Positions 11,440 through 22,802 of a stretch of DNA of 64,000 bases are shown here, piece after piece. The DNA comes from Pomphorhynchus laevis. Lineage: Eukaryota > Acanthocephala > Palaeacanthocephala > Echinorhynchida > Pomphorhynchidae. The stretch's first letter is position 1. Each line of letters starts with the position of its first letter. Location: the NCBI GenBank assembly GCA_012934845.2, contig WNNJ02003034.1:1-64000 (forward strand), given 5' to 3'. The notes below the pieces were generated by a model. That model had not been told where the DNA came from and searched no databases. It was given only the letters and a program-made list of their open reading frames with translations. The position numbers and the translations under genes were made by a program.

Positions 11440-12475
11440 ATTATATATAATCGTAGATTTTGGCAAAAACCGGAGTTCGATTACATGCAGAGCAGACTTT
11501 TTTATCACTCCTAGACGATCTGATGGTAGCCGGCAGCACTCATCAGTAGGGTGAATTACCATCAGTCGTTACGGCTGCCTTGTGATATATTAAATAGGCA
11601 TTTCCGAGAATTTGCTAACGTGGTAGCATGGGCCTAGCCTCTTTAAACTAAACATGTGCTTTCCGGACCTTCCTAATTTTATTCGGCAAGAATTTTACTT
11701 GCTGTCATTGCTTGTTTTCTCACAGGATCCTTTAGAGGATACATTTTTATAATTTTATATCTGACTGGGTTAAACTGTGCTCCGTGAGCTAATAAGCTTC
11801 AGCTTCATAATTGTAGATGTCGCCAAAAACCGGAGTTCGATTACAAGTAGAGCAGACTTCATTATCACTCCTAGACGAGCTGATGGTAGCCGGCAGCACT
11901 CATCAGTAGAATGAACTACCATCAGTCGTTTCGGCTGTTTTGTAATATATTAAATAGGCATTTACGAGAATTTTCAAACGTGGTAGCATGGGCCTAGCCT
12001 CTTAAAACTAACCATGTGCATTCCGGACAATCCAAATTTTATTCGGAAGGAATTTTACCTGCTGTCGTTGCTTGCTTTCTCACAGGATCCTTTGGATGAT
12101 ACATTTTAATAATTTTATATCTGACTGGGTTAAACTGCGCTCCGGGAGCTAATAAGCTTCAGTTTCATAATTGTAAATGTTGCCAAAAAACCGGAGTTCG
12201 ATTACAAGTAGAGCAGACTTCCTTATCACTCCTAGACGAGCTGATGGTAGCCGGCAGCACTCATCAGTAGGGTAAATTACCATCAGTCGTTTCGGCTGCC
12301 TTGTGATATATTAAATAGGCATTTCCGAGAATTTGCTAATGTGGTAGCATGGGCCTAGCCTCTTTAAACTAACCATGTGCTTTCGGGACCTTCCTAATTT
12401 TATTCGGCAAGAATTTTACTTGCTGTCATTGCTTGTTTTCTCACAGGATCCTTTAGAGGATACAGTTTTATAATT
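11440..12475. repeat. Tandem array of a 360-bp repeat, three units
   Basis: Units begin at about 11,461, 11,821 and 12,181 and repeat with a period of 360-361 bases; the third is cut off near 12,475. Each has the order ACCGGAGTTCGATTACA, CACTCCTAGACGAG, CTGATGGTAG, CCGGCAGCACTCATCAGTAG, CTACCATCAG, TTTCGGCTGCC, then an AT-rich half ending in CACAGGATCCTTTAGAGGATAC. CTGATGGTAG and CTACCATCAG make a 10-bp hairpin, extended by ACGA/TCGT. GGCAGC in the hairpin loop can pair with GCTGCC beyond it, and TCACTCCTA with TAGGGTGA, so three crossing helices are possible. A second two-unit array is at 59.3 kb. No ORF; a structured satellite or retrozyme-like repeat. Confidence 0.85.
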
Positions 12476-12849
12476 TGATGGTATAATATTTATAAGTTGA
12501 TGGAGCGCAGTTTTATAATTTGATGAAAGTAAGTATACATTTACTTTCATTTATATGATTATATCCGATTACGGATCTACCAGATCCCCATTTTAGCGAA
12601 AGAAATTAAAGTAGATTGTTACCAAAGAAGTGATTCATCATTCAAACGTAGACTAGTCTATTAAATTTTTTCTCGTTTTGCGTATAAATACTCTCTAAAT
12701 ATGTACCACTACATTTTAGTAACTAGCCACAACTGATGATTCTGCTCTAAAGATGAAAAGTCTCGGAATAGAGCTGTATTGATGTGTTGGAAATAAAGAT
12801 AGCATGATTATAAAATTTAAGTTATAAATTGATTGTTCACTAGTATTGG

Positions 12850-13002
12850 ATTATTTATTAGTAGAGTGAAGAAAGTACTTAATCAAATTTCTAATAGCCT
12901 ACTGCTATCATCATCAGGAGTAAATCCTGATGATGATAGCAGTAGGCTATTGAAAATTTGATTAAATAAATATTTTCTTCACTCTCTCTACTAATAAATA
13001 AT
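12850..13002. repeat. Long palindrome with CTGATGA...GAAA motif
   Basis: Imperfect inverted repeat with arms of about 70-78 bases (12,850-12,919 and 12,925-13,002) around a GTAAA loop. The best-conserved 26 bases next to the loop include CTGATGATGATAGCAGTAGG. On the plus strand the right arm reads CTGATGA, a 6-bp stem GATAGC/GCTATT, then GAAA, which is the layout of a hammerhead strand. An upstream segment (12,724-12,765) has a second decayed CTGATGA...GAAA. A related half-sequence lies at 61.56-61.64 kb. Such motifs mark the ends of Penelope-like elements, but no such ORF is adjacent. Confidence 0.7.
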
Positions 13003-13191
13003 AAAATTTAAGATAGCTGAGTGGGTTCAAGTTTTTTAAAGCCTGAGTAGAGGATTCATCATATTGTTCGTTAGCACGATGATACTGTTGTCCAGCAAAT
13101 TAATTTTGCACTATTTCAACAAATATTTTAAAATAAAAATTTTTAAAATTCATAATTTGACATTGCATATATACATAGTGCAAAATTTACA

Positions 13192-13479
13192 AGGATTTTG
13201 TAAAATTCGATTCTTTAAAAGACTAATTTCGGGTGTACTATCCTTTAAGATATAAAGCAAACAGATTAAAAACAATATCAAACCTGTAGCTAACGCTAGT
13301 TGACCATGAAATACAGTTTGAGTTGGAAAGCTCTTATCAAAGACAAGATGAATTGATGAGAAACAGCCCCTGTTATCACATGCGCAAATCATTCTATACG
13401 GCTTTGTAAAAACGTTCATCATGTGAATATTAGGTACATATTCTAAATGAGCATATGATATTTCCCGAAGCATTTGAAT
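13192..13479 (-). CDS. Candidate exon encoding one transmembrane helix, unidentified
   Basis: A minus-strand frame of about 95 codons opens behind an acceptor-like TTATTTTAAAG and can leave at a GTAAAT donor near 13,192. It reads LREISYAHLEYVPNIHMMNV..., includes a Cys pair (ICACDNRGCF) and then a clear hydrophobic helix, LALATGLILFLICLLYIL, followed by charged residues. The mix of codons is unlike random AT-rich sequence. I do not recognise the family. It could be an exon of a membrane-protein gene or a relic. Confidence 0.3.
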
Positions 13480-14802
13480 CTTTAAAATAAATAAATTTGA
13501 TTGTATTTTAATTAATTTATATGTTTAAGTATTCGGTATACCTGATTGGCATAACAATGCCGTTAATCATGAAATTTTAATCATTAAAATAAAATTATTA
13601 AAAATAATATATGTGAAAAATATTTGTTAAACCCGAAATAGCATCTGAACCTTCAAACTCTCAGTCTGTGTGATTTTGTTGAATGCTAGCACTGCACCAA
13701 CTTATACAGACAGCGGCTGGTCAGCGCCTGGACAACTCATGCCGGCTTCATGTTTGCATAACACGCCCTCTACGTTTATTAAAAAACCAAATGACAAGTT
13801 GGACATTCTTCACGTTTGTCGGTTTGTCAGACTGATTGTTCGACTGTTGCTTGTATACCTCTTGACTGATTTTCTCCTCCGTCGTCCCACCGCAACCTTT
13901 CCATTCAGTAATATTGTTTGTTGTGGCTGGTCGTTTACCGCAGTCCTTGTTTATTGTAGTTATCGTTTACCGTAGTTGTATCAATGTTGTATGATAGATT
14001 GTTGTATGATAGATCAATGTGGTATGATACAATTGTGGTTATTTATACCAATACAATTTATAATTAGTAATTAAAAATAATTAGTAAAATATTATTTTGA
14101 TATTACAATTAATCACTTGAATACATAATGTTACAATTTGCATTGTAATCAATTCTCCAAATAATGATACCGTATCGTTACTCATGAAATTCTAACCTTT
14201 AATTATACATTTAATCCTTTAAATATATAAAATAATACAATTAAATCTTAAAAATATACAATTTTTAAATGTTTTTATTAAAATTTTATGAATTGTTTTT
14301 ATTAGATTTTAAATATTTTATTAGATTTTTTTGGTTTTACATAAAATACCTTTTTACAAATTAAGTCAGTGAATCAAACAACATAAATAAATAGTAATTT
14401 CAAGTAATGAAATTACTGCGACAAATTCAACAATGCATCCTAAATTAAATCGTGTGCAATTGCAATAAGGTCTGTTATGTTGATTGACGACTTAAGGTTG
14501 TTTGGTGAGACATCATTTCGCATTTTACTCATTAAGTTTAGCTGACTTTAGAGGTATTCAAGTCAAAATGAAAAAAGGATTAAATTTACTTTATGATACG
14601 ATGTTACCAAATAATGTAATTAATTGACTTACAAATTAAGACAGCCATATATAAATTAATATGTATTAAATTAATATAATTAAATAAAGGTATATTTAAT
14701 TAATTTAAATTATATTTTAATTTTTCTATCTAAATATTTTATTTGTTTAAAATATTTAAATATTTTAAGGTTTTTTGAATTTGCTAAATAATTAATAAGC
14801 TT
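13480..14802. other. Intergenic DNA, partly GC-richer, no gene recognised
   Basis: 13,640-13,990 is less AT-rich and has a plus-strand open frame of about 100 codons with no recognisable domain; GTATGATAGA-type short repeats follow to about 14,035. The rest is AT-rich. Confidence 0.4.
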
Positions 14803-14945
14803 CATTACAAACACGACGAGGCTCTAAAAATGATGATAAAACAATAATCATAAGCCTGATGGTGGACTTCATACCAACGTGACATTACAAATGCGACGAG
14901 GCTCTAAAAATGATGAGAAAACAATACTCACAAGCCTGATAGTGG
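14803..14945. repeat. 78-bp tandem duplication
   Basis: Two diverged copies of a unit containing CGACGAGGCTCTAAAAATGA and CAAGCCTGATAGTGGAC start at about 14,803 and 14,881. The copy abuts the LINE fragment at 14,946. Confidence 0.75.
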
Positions 14946-15640
14946 ACTCGTCCGATAGTGATCGGTAATGTACTTCGTCGTTTCGTAGCCAAAGTGGCAT
15001 GCTACCGAGTCATACCAGAGGACACCAACCTTCTTTCACCGAAACAAGTCGTGTCGGTACAACTTGTGGAGCAGAAGTCGCGGTACATCCTGTCGTACGC
15101 AAATCAGATTAATGCCACACAATACGGAGATTTTGAAATTGGATTTTCGGAATGCATTTAATTGCGTAAGCCAATCGGCCGTAATTCGAGCAGTCGAAAT
15201 GCACACACACGAGATTTCACTCCTGGTCAGAAGCTGCTATTGCGACACATCTTGGTTATTCCACGAAACCGACGTCCTATTCTCTCAAGAGGGAGTAGAA
15301 CAGGGCGATCCACTCGGCCCCCTGCTCTTTTCACTGGCGGTGCACCATTTGGTGGAGTCCAAACAAGTTCGATCAACATTCGATATCTGGATGACGCTAC
15401 TCTGTCAGGAGATAGCGAAACACTTTGCAATGATATTATCAAAATTCTTGATCTAGGAAAGGAAATAGGTCTTGAACTTAATAGTCTAAATGTGAAGTCA
15501 TATCACACAGTTCCACCTACTCGAATTCGATCGCGCAATTGTTGCCGGGTGTTAAGACGGTTGAACCTGGCTCAGTGAAGCTTTTGGGTTCAACGATCGG
15601 AGACGATACGAGCATCGATGCAGCCATCGCCGACGCATGA
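14946..15640 (+). pseudogene. YLDD-type LINE, reverse-transcriptase palm fragment
   Basis: Across shifting frames the region encodes IGNVLRRFVAKVA, a degenerate LSPKQ-GxG block, KLDFRNAFN (motif A), VEQGDPLGPLLFSLAVH (motif B region) and IRYLDDATLSGDSE, the YLDD catalytic box. These are hallmarks of the LINE type whose C-terminal part is seen at 2.2 and 36.4 kb. At least two frameshifts separate the blocks, so it is dead. It ends where the gypsy element begins. Confidence 0.65.
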
Positions 15641-15649
15641 CGATGCGTC

Positions 15650-18600
15650 GGCGATATGTGGAATTGATAAACAAAAGGCCTTTCCGATCACAAAAATTAT
15701 AGAATCCGCCAAAGCTCAAGTGATCATCTACCAGCATCAATCAGATTTTCAAGTTAATGCAATTTTGAACAATGTTAGCGCTGCTCATGAAAGTTGTGAT
15801 AAGCCTGATGAAAATTATGACCGTAACTCGTTCCAAATACATAAGCTAATGTTATTTTTGTGGAGTTAACAAACATCAACGTCATCCATGCCTTGCTCGT
15901 AATGTCGAATGTAAATTTTGCTATAAACGTGGTCACTTTGCAAAAGTTTGTCAATCAAAAAACGCAACGAAGCAATCAAAAATATTCGTACCGAAAAACA
16001 CGACTTAATAATCCGTCTGATACCGAATCTGTAAACTGTAGGTATATCCTAAATGCGTGCTAACTACCCTTACATTCAAAATTGAACAGTCTGATAATTG
16101 ATATTACGGCACGTGAACATACGGTAAAAGCGTTACTAGATACAGGTAGTTCATCAAAGTTTATAGATCCAAAAACAGTTCGCAAATTATCGGTGAATAC
16201 TGAACCATGTTTAGTTAAAATCTCTGTGGCCAATTACGATCATAATTTTATTTGCAGTGAACGTTGCTCGTTTACATTCCTATATCGTGGTCATAAGTAC
16301 GAAGACGTACCATTCTTAATTATGCCAAAGTTGTACCATCATCACCGGTCATCCTTTTATTAATCTTCATTCTGGTATATCTGTCAATTTGCTGAATAAT
16401 GCCAGTAAAAAAACTAATCGTTGGACAATTATCGAGTGTCGAGCTGACTGCTCCGCCATTATTTTCAGACGATCATAAATAGTGGAACATTTATTTTCGT
16501 CGCAACACACGAGATGACAATAAATTTATTGCTGTAGAAATCAATCGATTGTTGTCAGTTGAATCAAGTCGATCGGCCTGGCAAACTCAAGTATTGGTTG
16601 TTCATAAAGACGGAAAACGGCGGAGTTTTCACAAACGATCAACACGCAAACTGTCCTTGATGTATATCTAATACCTTATACATATCTATAATATATCTTC
16701 TTATAAAAAATATCAGCGAAAAAGTATTCAGCACACTGGATCTTAAAAGTACGTACCATCAAATTCCCTTTAAAGGAGATGAGAAATACTTGACTGCCTT
16801 TGAAGCTGATGCTAGATTATACCAGTTCAAAAGAGTTCCTTTTGGCTTAACGAACGCATTGGCTGCTTTTCAAAGGATAATAAATGATATAATCACACTA
16901 GATGGACTACAAAAGACTCATGCGTACTTAGACGATATTGTCATATGTGTAGAAACCCAATAAAACGATCTCAATCTTGAGAAATTCCGATAAGTACAAC
17001 ATTACTCTTAATGAAAACAAGCGTATGCTTAACAAAACAGTCATAAATATTTTTGGATATCAAATTGGAAATTGAATAAAGCGTTCTGACTCAACTCGAT
17101 CCGCCGCGCTCCCTTCTTTATTACAACTCGGTCCGCCACGTTCCCTATTTATTACATTCAAATACTGCCTCCGTATATACCTTCTCGACAGATGATTTAG
17201 AGTTTTGTTCTTTTTTTGTGGTCATGTAAGCGTGCACCGGCACGCATTTGCCACGTAAAAATAAATCTGCTATTTTATATGATCTAAAATTTCTTTGCAA
17301 CCAAAAACAATTATGACGTACACTCGGTTTTTTCTCACACTATTCTAAATACGATTATTAGTATTTAGATTTATATAGGTACGTGATTACTCCCAACTTG
17401 TAAAAAATCGCAACCTCCACATTATGCCCAATCGATTTTTCATTGCCATTTACAATCGAATCGAATGCATATGATCAGGCTATTGGCGCGGTATTAACCC
17501 AGTAAGAAAAGCCCGCTGCATTTTATTCTCATTATGTTGGTAAACGTGCCTGCAATTTAAAATCAATAGAAAAGGAGGTCCTTGCTATTGTAGAGTATCT
17601 TCATCACTAGAGACATTATTTGGCGGGACGGACCTTTAACTACTAACTGACCAACGGTCTGTCTCTTTTATTTTCAACCGCATCCATAAGAACAAAATCA
17701 AAAACGAAAAAGTTCAATGATGGAGTCTCGATCTTTTAGATATGGTTCAACATATCCTATAGACTCGGATGCCTTAATGAATCCGAAGATTCAGAGACGT
17801 TTGCTCATATTTAAATGGTACTTCAATCAACATAAAACATTGTCTTTTTAAAAGAGATTAATGAACATTTATGCTATCCAGAAGTTAGTCGATTATATCA
17901 TTTCGTGTTGTCACATCAGCTACCTTATAGTTCTCAGGATGTTAGACACTTCATAATGCAATGCAAACATGTTTATTGTTAAAACCTCGTTTTTTCAAAC
18001 CTTCTAAGACTGCTCTCAAAAAAGCATCGGAACCATTCGAGCTATTATTACTCGACTTCAAGAGTCATCTTCCTTCAGACTAGGACAAGAAATACTTATT
18101 AACGGTAGTCGATGAATACTCAAGGTGTTCATTTGCATTCGCTTGTGCAGATACTTCTTTAAGGTCAGTTATCAGGTGACTAAAAAATGTGGTGTCAATA
18201 TTTGGTCCACCTAAAAGTATCCGATTGTGGAACATCATTTATGTCAAAAGAGCTTATTGATTATTTGAACAGTATTGTTACCTTTGTAAGTCACTCACCA
18301 CCATACAATCCAGCGAATAACGATCAAATAAAGCGTTATAATGGGATAATTTGGCAAACCATAAGGTGACGTCTCAAAGACAAAAATCAATCCCTACTTG
18401 AATTGGAAAGTGCACTAGCTGAGTGCCTTCAAGCGATTCGCTGACTACTATGCACGGCCATAGGATCTACTCCGCACGACCGTATATTTCAATTCAACCG
18501 ACGGCCTATATTGAAATTTAATTTGCCTAATTGGATGACGAGACATGGTCCTATTTACTTCGTAACTTTAATTACACTTGTAAACACGACGATCCTTTAG

Positions 18601-18780
18601 TCAAGACAAAATTGATCAACGCAAATACGCATAATGCGCAAATAATATATCCATATGGATACCAAGTAAATATATCAACACGATACCTGTTACGGTATCC
18701 AAGAGAAAATCAAGCTGACATGACTGGATCTGATCGTACCGAAAACAAAGATGACTTCATCTTGGAAACAATGAAATAAG
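15650..18780 (+). mobile_element. Ty3/gypsy LTR retrotransposon fossil, internal region
   Basis: Ordered remains of a gypsy polyprotein: gag zinc knuckles (two Cys-Cys-His-Cys units, about 15,836-15,960), aspartic protease (ALLDTGSSSKFID, about 16,080-16,360), reverse transcriptase with a YLDD box (about 16,690-17,070), RNase H (about 17,430-17,730) and integrase (about 17,850-18,560). It is heavily decayed with many breaks, and no LTR pair was found. A 3' piece of an L2-B LINE is inserted between RT and RNase H. It resembles the elements at 39.7 and 43.6 kb. Old. Confidence 0.75.
17083..17285 (+). mobile_element. L2-B LINE, 3' end fragment inserted in the gypsy fossil
   Basis: Matches the last 200 bases of the L2-B copies: a decayed C-terminal coding end, then the 3' UTR with GTGGTCATGTAAGCGTGC, CCGGCACGCATTTGCCACG and TAAAAATAAAT. 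A 50-base segment with ACTCGATCCGCC is duplicated within it. Beyond it (17,286-17,430) is AT-rich DNA with a small inverted repeat CTAAATAC/GTATTTAG. Confidence 0.7.
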
Positions 18781-19004
18781 CCGTAATAATTGGAATAATA
18801 TTAATGAATTACAGAAGCCAATGGAAGCTTATTTTTATAATTTGCAGTAATCAACAGATCACAGTTTTTCTCGAAATAAGACGCATCATTTATTATTAAT
18901 TGACAACAAATTGAGCCGAGGCTCTTTACAAGTTGCTTCTCAAAATAAAAGAATAAAAAGAATAAGAGTCGATTTGTCACTCCCACATCAGATGAACTAC
19001 TGAA

Positions 19005-19842
19005 AATCCCACCGTTGTCTTAAGAAGGAAGTGTCATCATCCAGTAGGGCGCAAATACTTGAAGCAGTAGACGACAAAACGGTCGCACTCTGAAGCGAAT
19101 TCCAAGATCGTACGACTCATTTGGCAAAGCAGGAAACTGCATGCATGTACCTTTGTGTTTTCAGCATCAGGGGTGTCCGCGAAGAGAAGGTTGACCTCTC
19201 AGTTGCAGTAGATGTGACAGTGGATGATCTTTAGTATGCAGAATTTTCCAAACAAGAGAGAGATCTCGCTTGTCACGGATATATCACAGACAAGGCATAT
19301 TTAATATCTGGAGGCGTTTCGCTTAGCCAAAAATTTGCAGCCCTGAGACTAATTTAGTTGTTGATCTGAACACTTTCTCCAATGCACGACGCTCATAAGT
19401 AGTTTCGGGATAACAAGCTGGCGATGCGTATAAGATATGGCTCAAGAAAAACGCATTTGCTAAGGTATGGTAACATAACGGATCTATGCCTATCAGAGCT
19501 CGACGAGTATGTCCTATTAAGCGTTTTGTGATGCAACACACGGAGTCTGAATGCTTTTGAGTGGATAAGTCAGCACAAACCCAAACTCCCAAATCTTTAT
19601 ATAAGTGGGTTCTTTCGATACTAATTGAACCAAACTGGTACTCACCTCCAAGATGATCACATGATCTTCGTGATATACGCATACATGTACATTTAGCGGA
19701 TTGATCCTCAAGTGATTTCGTTAAGACCAACTGGATATAACGTCGACGTCGTTTTGTAAATGCTGTTTATCAAGATCGGAAAAATAAGTCGCCAAACTTT
19801 AAGATCATCTGCATATAATAAACTGAATGAACTGATATTTGA
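19005..19842 (-). mobile_element. CR1-Y LINE, 3' third (YADD to C-terminus)
   Basis: Minus strand: LYADDLKVWRL (catalytic box, about 19,815), then SWS-RNHLRINPLKC, YKDLGVWVCADLS, a C-terminal region FLSHILYASPACYPETTYE, and LRGHPLM...VVRSWNSLQ, the usual CR1 end. It is broken by several frame slips. At 19,836-19,842 the TATTTGA target duplication marks the join to the L2-A copy. The element continues in reading order at 24,515-25,091 and 28,480-28,715. Confidence 0.75.
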
Positions 19843-20865
19843 CTGTCCGGCTGACTTTGACTCTATCACTTTAACAAATCTTTTTTCTGATTTTAACTAT
19901 AAATTACTTTCAACAAGCCCAACTCGTATTCTCGGCGGTGCTCTCGACATCATTGCTGTCCCTATCCGCTTCAATGACTATACTTCATTGTCAATTACTG
20001 ATCCTGGTTTGTCCGATCATTTCCTTGTCACTCTTACTCTTACTCGTCCTCATCCTTCTTCTCCACCTCCACCATTATCCACACCAAGCCCACCCTGGAA
20101 ACTTCTCGATATCCCAATTCTCTGCACATCCTTACTCAATTCTTCACTCTTTTCACTTCCTCTTAACTATCTCTCTCCCGATGATCTCTGAATTCTGTTT
20201 GATTCTGAACTTACGTCGATCCTCAATAACCTTCTGCCTAGTCAACTTCGACGTACCAAGCGCTTGCGCCATGCTCCCTGGTTCGATTCTGATTGTAGTC
20301 TTTCTAAGCGTCGACTCCGTCACTCTTTTCGTATGTATAATCGCTTTCTTAAACGTTCTTCCAAATCACTCACTCCAAATCTCCGTGATTCCTACTTTTC
20401 TCTACGCCGTTCACATCTTATTCTTATACGTACTAAACGTACTATCTTGTGGCGAAATCAACTCGAATCATCTTCCAACTCTAAATCTCATTGGAAAATC
20501 TTAAACTCAATTCTTTCACGATCATCTACTTCTTGTAATATAAATCCTGATGAATTTTCTTCTTATCTACAAACTAATCTATCTAATTTACTTTCCTTAC
20601 TACCCGTAGCCCCCTTGTACCCACTCTTCTCTTTAAATACTTCCCTCCCAGAACTATTCCACCTTCTTCCCGTTTCGTCTGATGAAGTTTCTTCGGTTCT
20701 GCTATCATTACCTAATAAAACCTCTCCTTCTGACCCAATTCCCACTCACTTGCTTAAAAATATCTGCTCCTCTATCTCACCCTTTCTAACCACATTGTTC
20801 AACTCGTCCATCCGTAGCCGTACATTTCCTTCCATCTGGAAATGCGCCACTGTTCGTCCTCTCAT

Positions 20866-21120
20866 TGTTACACGAGCAAAGACAAAATTTAACAATCGAC
20901 GTTTTTTACTGCTGCAAAACGACGGAACAAAATAAGTTTTTATACCTACGGTTATGCTGTCAAATAGCGGTTAATGTTTCATCAGTAAAGTTAGCGGTTA
21001 ACGTTTCATCGGTGAATTGACTGCAGCTTTGCATTCGCCAGCATTTGAGAACAACGAATTATGACGATACATAACAATACCATTAACAACGCATCCAGAA
21101 ACAATTACATCGATTTAACA
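20866..21120 (-). repeat. Long terminal repeat (left; 3' LTR in element orientation)
   Basis: 255 bases, TGTTACACGAGC...ATTTAACA. Contains a 27-base internal tandem duplication (AGCGGTTAATGTTTCATCAG and its diverged partner). Differs from the other LTR at two positions. Confidence 0.85.
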
Positions 21121-21150
21121 CCGCGGCCGATCTTCCAATCACGAAAATAA

Positions 21151-22788
21151 TTAACCAGTCGAACTTGCGGTAGGAGTATTATTATCAGATGGACATCTAC
21201 GTAAATGCGAAATATGATGTGGAACTCCATCAACATTTATACTTGTGTTACTATTGATTCCAGTGACGTTCCCTTGGATCCAGGGTTTATCACACCTACA
21301 GACTGCTGGTCGCATAAAAACTTGATCTCCAGTAGAAAATTCCGATACAGATGACGACGACTCTCTATTCTCAATACGCTCCCATGGTAGTTTTGATTTA
21401 TATTTATATATCTGATTGTGCGGAATTGATGAATCACATAAGCCTTCTTTTGGCGAAGAATTATACCAATAAATTGCCTCCTCAGTGGTAATGTTACTTC
21501 TAGCCACGATTCGCTTAATAGTCCGGTGCGATCTTTCGACTATTCCGTTGCCACACGGTCTGTTAGCGCACCTGTATATTATATGTACGCCCCATAATTC
21601 ACACCAATGAGAAAGGGTTTCCGATCTAAAGGCCCTTGCGTTGTCCATCAATATCTCCGCAGGTGGACCACGTTCAAAAAATATCGTTTGCAGCGCTCTA
21701 GTAATTTCGTTCACCGTGCCTTCTTTCAACTTTTTCCAAATCATGAATCGAGATGGACCACAATCAATGCACGACAAATAGAGCGATCCCTTCACATGCA
21801 CAGTATCGATTGATAACCTTGACCAATTTTTATTCACTCCTAATTGACCTGTGTCCCAACGTATTGGATGAGGATCAATTCGCTGACACTGAGTGCAGTT
21901 TTTGATATATTCGGCGACATTATGCCTACTAACCACCGAATTCGGATATTTTCGATTGATAAAATATATGGTTCTTTCAACTCCAAAATGATGTCGATTA
22001 TGGACTGATTCGATTATCTTATTCGTATCTTGAGTAGACATATCAACAGAGACTGCAATGTTTGCGGATGAATTGTTTTTTAAATGTTCCTTGTTTGGGC
22101 ACTGAGGTGCCAGATGTCCAGGATCGTCACAAATATAGCACCGTCGCTCCTTGAAATGTGTACAATAACGCGCTATATGTCCTGATTTACCACAACGGAA
22201 ACATGTGACATCTTTACGTTGATGCGAGCGCAGTGCTCTTGGTTCAATATGCTTGCGAGAATGTGTAGTTGTAAGAAAACAGGACCCAGCAGACGTATTG
22301 GCAGTTGTTATAAGCGTACGTGCTCGGCATAATATATCCGATAATCTCAGATTCTCAACGGCACAGGAAGACAAAATAATATCCTTGATAGTTGATGGCA
22401 AACCGTATACAAATTTACAACGAATCCATGCAGAATTGTCAACATTTGGATTAACGATGTTTGCATACCTTTCCAAATCTGCAGCATATGCGTCCAACGA
22501 TTCGCCTTCTTGGTATTCTCGATTATTATATTTCGTAAAAGCATCAAAATCTGTAGTACCAAATGCTCGCAGCAAGGCCGCTTTGAGTTGAGAATAATCG
22601 AATTTTTGTTCCGCTGACAAATTTCTATAAATCGCATACGCCGGTTCGTCAAAGAATAGAGGAATAAACTTTTCGAGCTTTTTAACAGCTTGCAAGTCTG
22701 CGATCATCTCCGCCCGCTCCAACCATGCTCCAAAATCGCATTCTCCGTTAAACGGTTTAATAAGGTCTCCAAAGCGCACTTTATCCAT
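21151..22788 (-). CDS. Gag-integrase protein of the compact LTR element
   Basis: 545 codons, ATG at 22,788 only 14 bases inside the upstream LTR. Residues about 1-165 resemble a gypsy gag capsid region (LIKPFNGECDFGAWLERAE, the QEGESLDAYAADLERYA stretch). About 195-230 hold two CCHC knuckles (CFRCGKSGHIARYC, CYICDDPGHLAPQC). About 260-305 form the integrase H2C2 zinc finger (HHFGVERT...CTQCQR). From about 315 comes the DDE core: Asp in RLSIDTVHVKG, Asp in EILMDNARAF, Glu in GNGIVERSHRTIK. A C-terminal region (GDQVFMRP) follows. An integrase fused directly to gag is unusual; it may be supplied with RT in trans by a related gypsy element. Open over its whole length. Confidence 0.8.
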   Translation of the reverse strand: MDKVRFGDLIKPFNGECDFGAWLERAEMIADLQAVKKLEKFIPLFFDEPAYAIYRNLSAEQKFDYSQLKAALLRAFGTTDFDAFTKYNNREYQEGESLDAYAADLERYANIVNPNVDNSAWIRCKFVYGLPSTIKDIILSSCAVENLRLSDILCRARTLITTANTSAGSCFLTTTHSRKHIEPRALRSHQRKDVTCFRCGKSGHIARYCTHFKERRCYICDDPGHLAPQCPNKEHLKNNSSANIAVSVDMSTQDTNKIIESVHNRHHFGVERTIYFINRKYPNSVVSRHNVAEYIKNCTQCQRIDPHPIRWDTGQLGVNKNWSRLSIDTVHVKGSLYLSCIDCGPSRFMIWKKLKEGTVNEITRALQTIFFERGPPAEILMDNARAFRSETLSHWCELWGVHIIYRCANRPCGNGIVERSHRTIKRIVARSNITTEEAIYWYNSSPKEGLCDSSIPHNQIYKYKSKLPWERIENRESSSSVSEFSTGDQVFMRPAVCRCDKPWIQGNVTGINSNTSINVDGVPHHISHLRRCPSDNNTPTASSTG

Positions 22789-22802
22789 AAGCCGAAATAG
22801 CT

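Noticed and set aside
11462-11490. tRNA B-box-like GAGTTCGATTAC, suggesting a tRNA-derived SINE
   Set aside because: No A-box or acceptor/anticodon stems can be folded around it.
11440-12475. A canonical type I or II hammerhead ribozyme in the 360-bp repeat
   Set aside because: The core strands are present but in an order (A-B-C rather than A-C-B) that does not allow the usual three-hairpin closure within one unit, so I report it only as a hammerhead-like arrangement.
19130-19260. RGVREEKVDLS frame on the plus strand, like an L1-type ORF1 fragment
   Set aside because: The minus strand reads a CR1 C-terminus (LRGHPLM...WNSLQ) contiguous with the RT piece next to it, which explains the region better.
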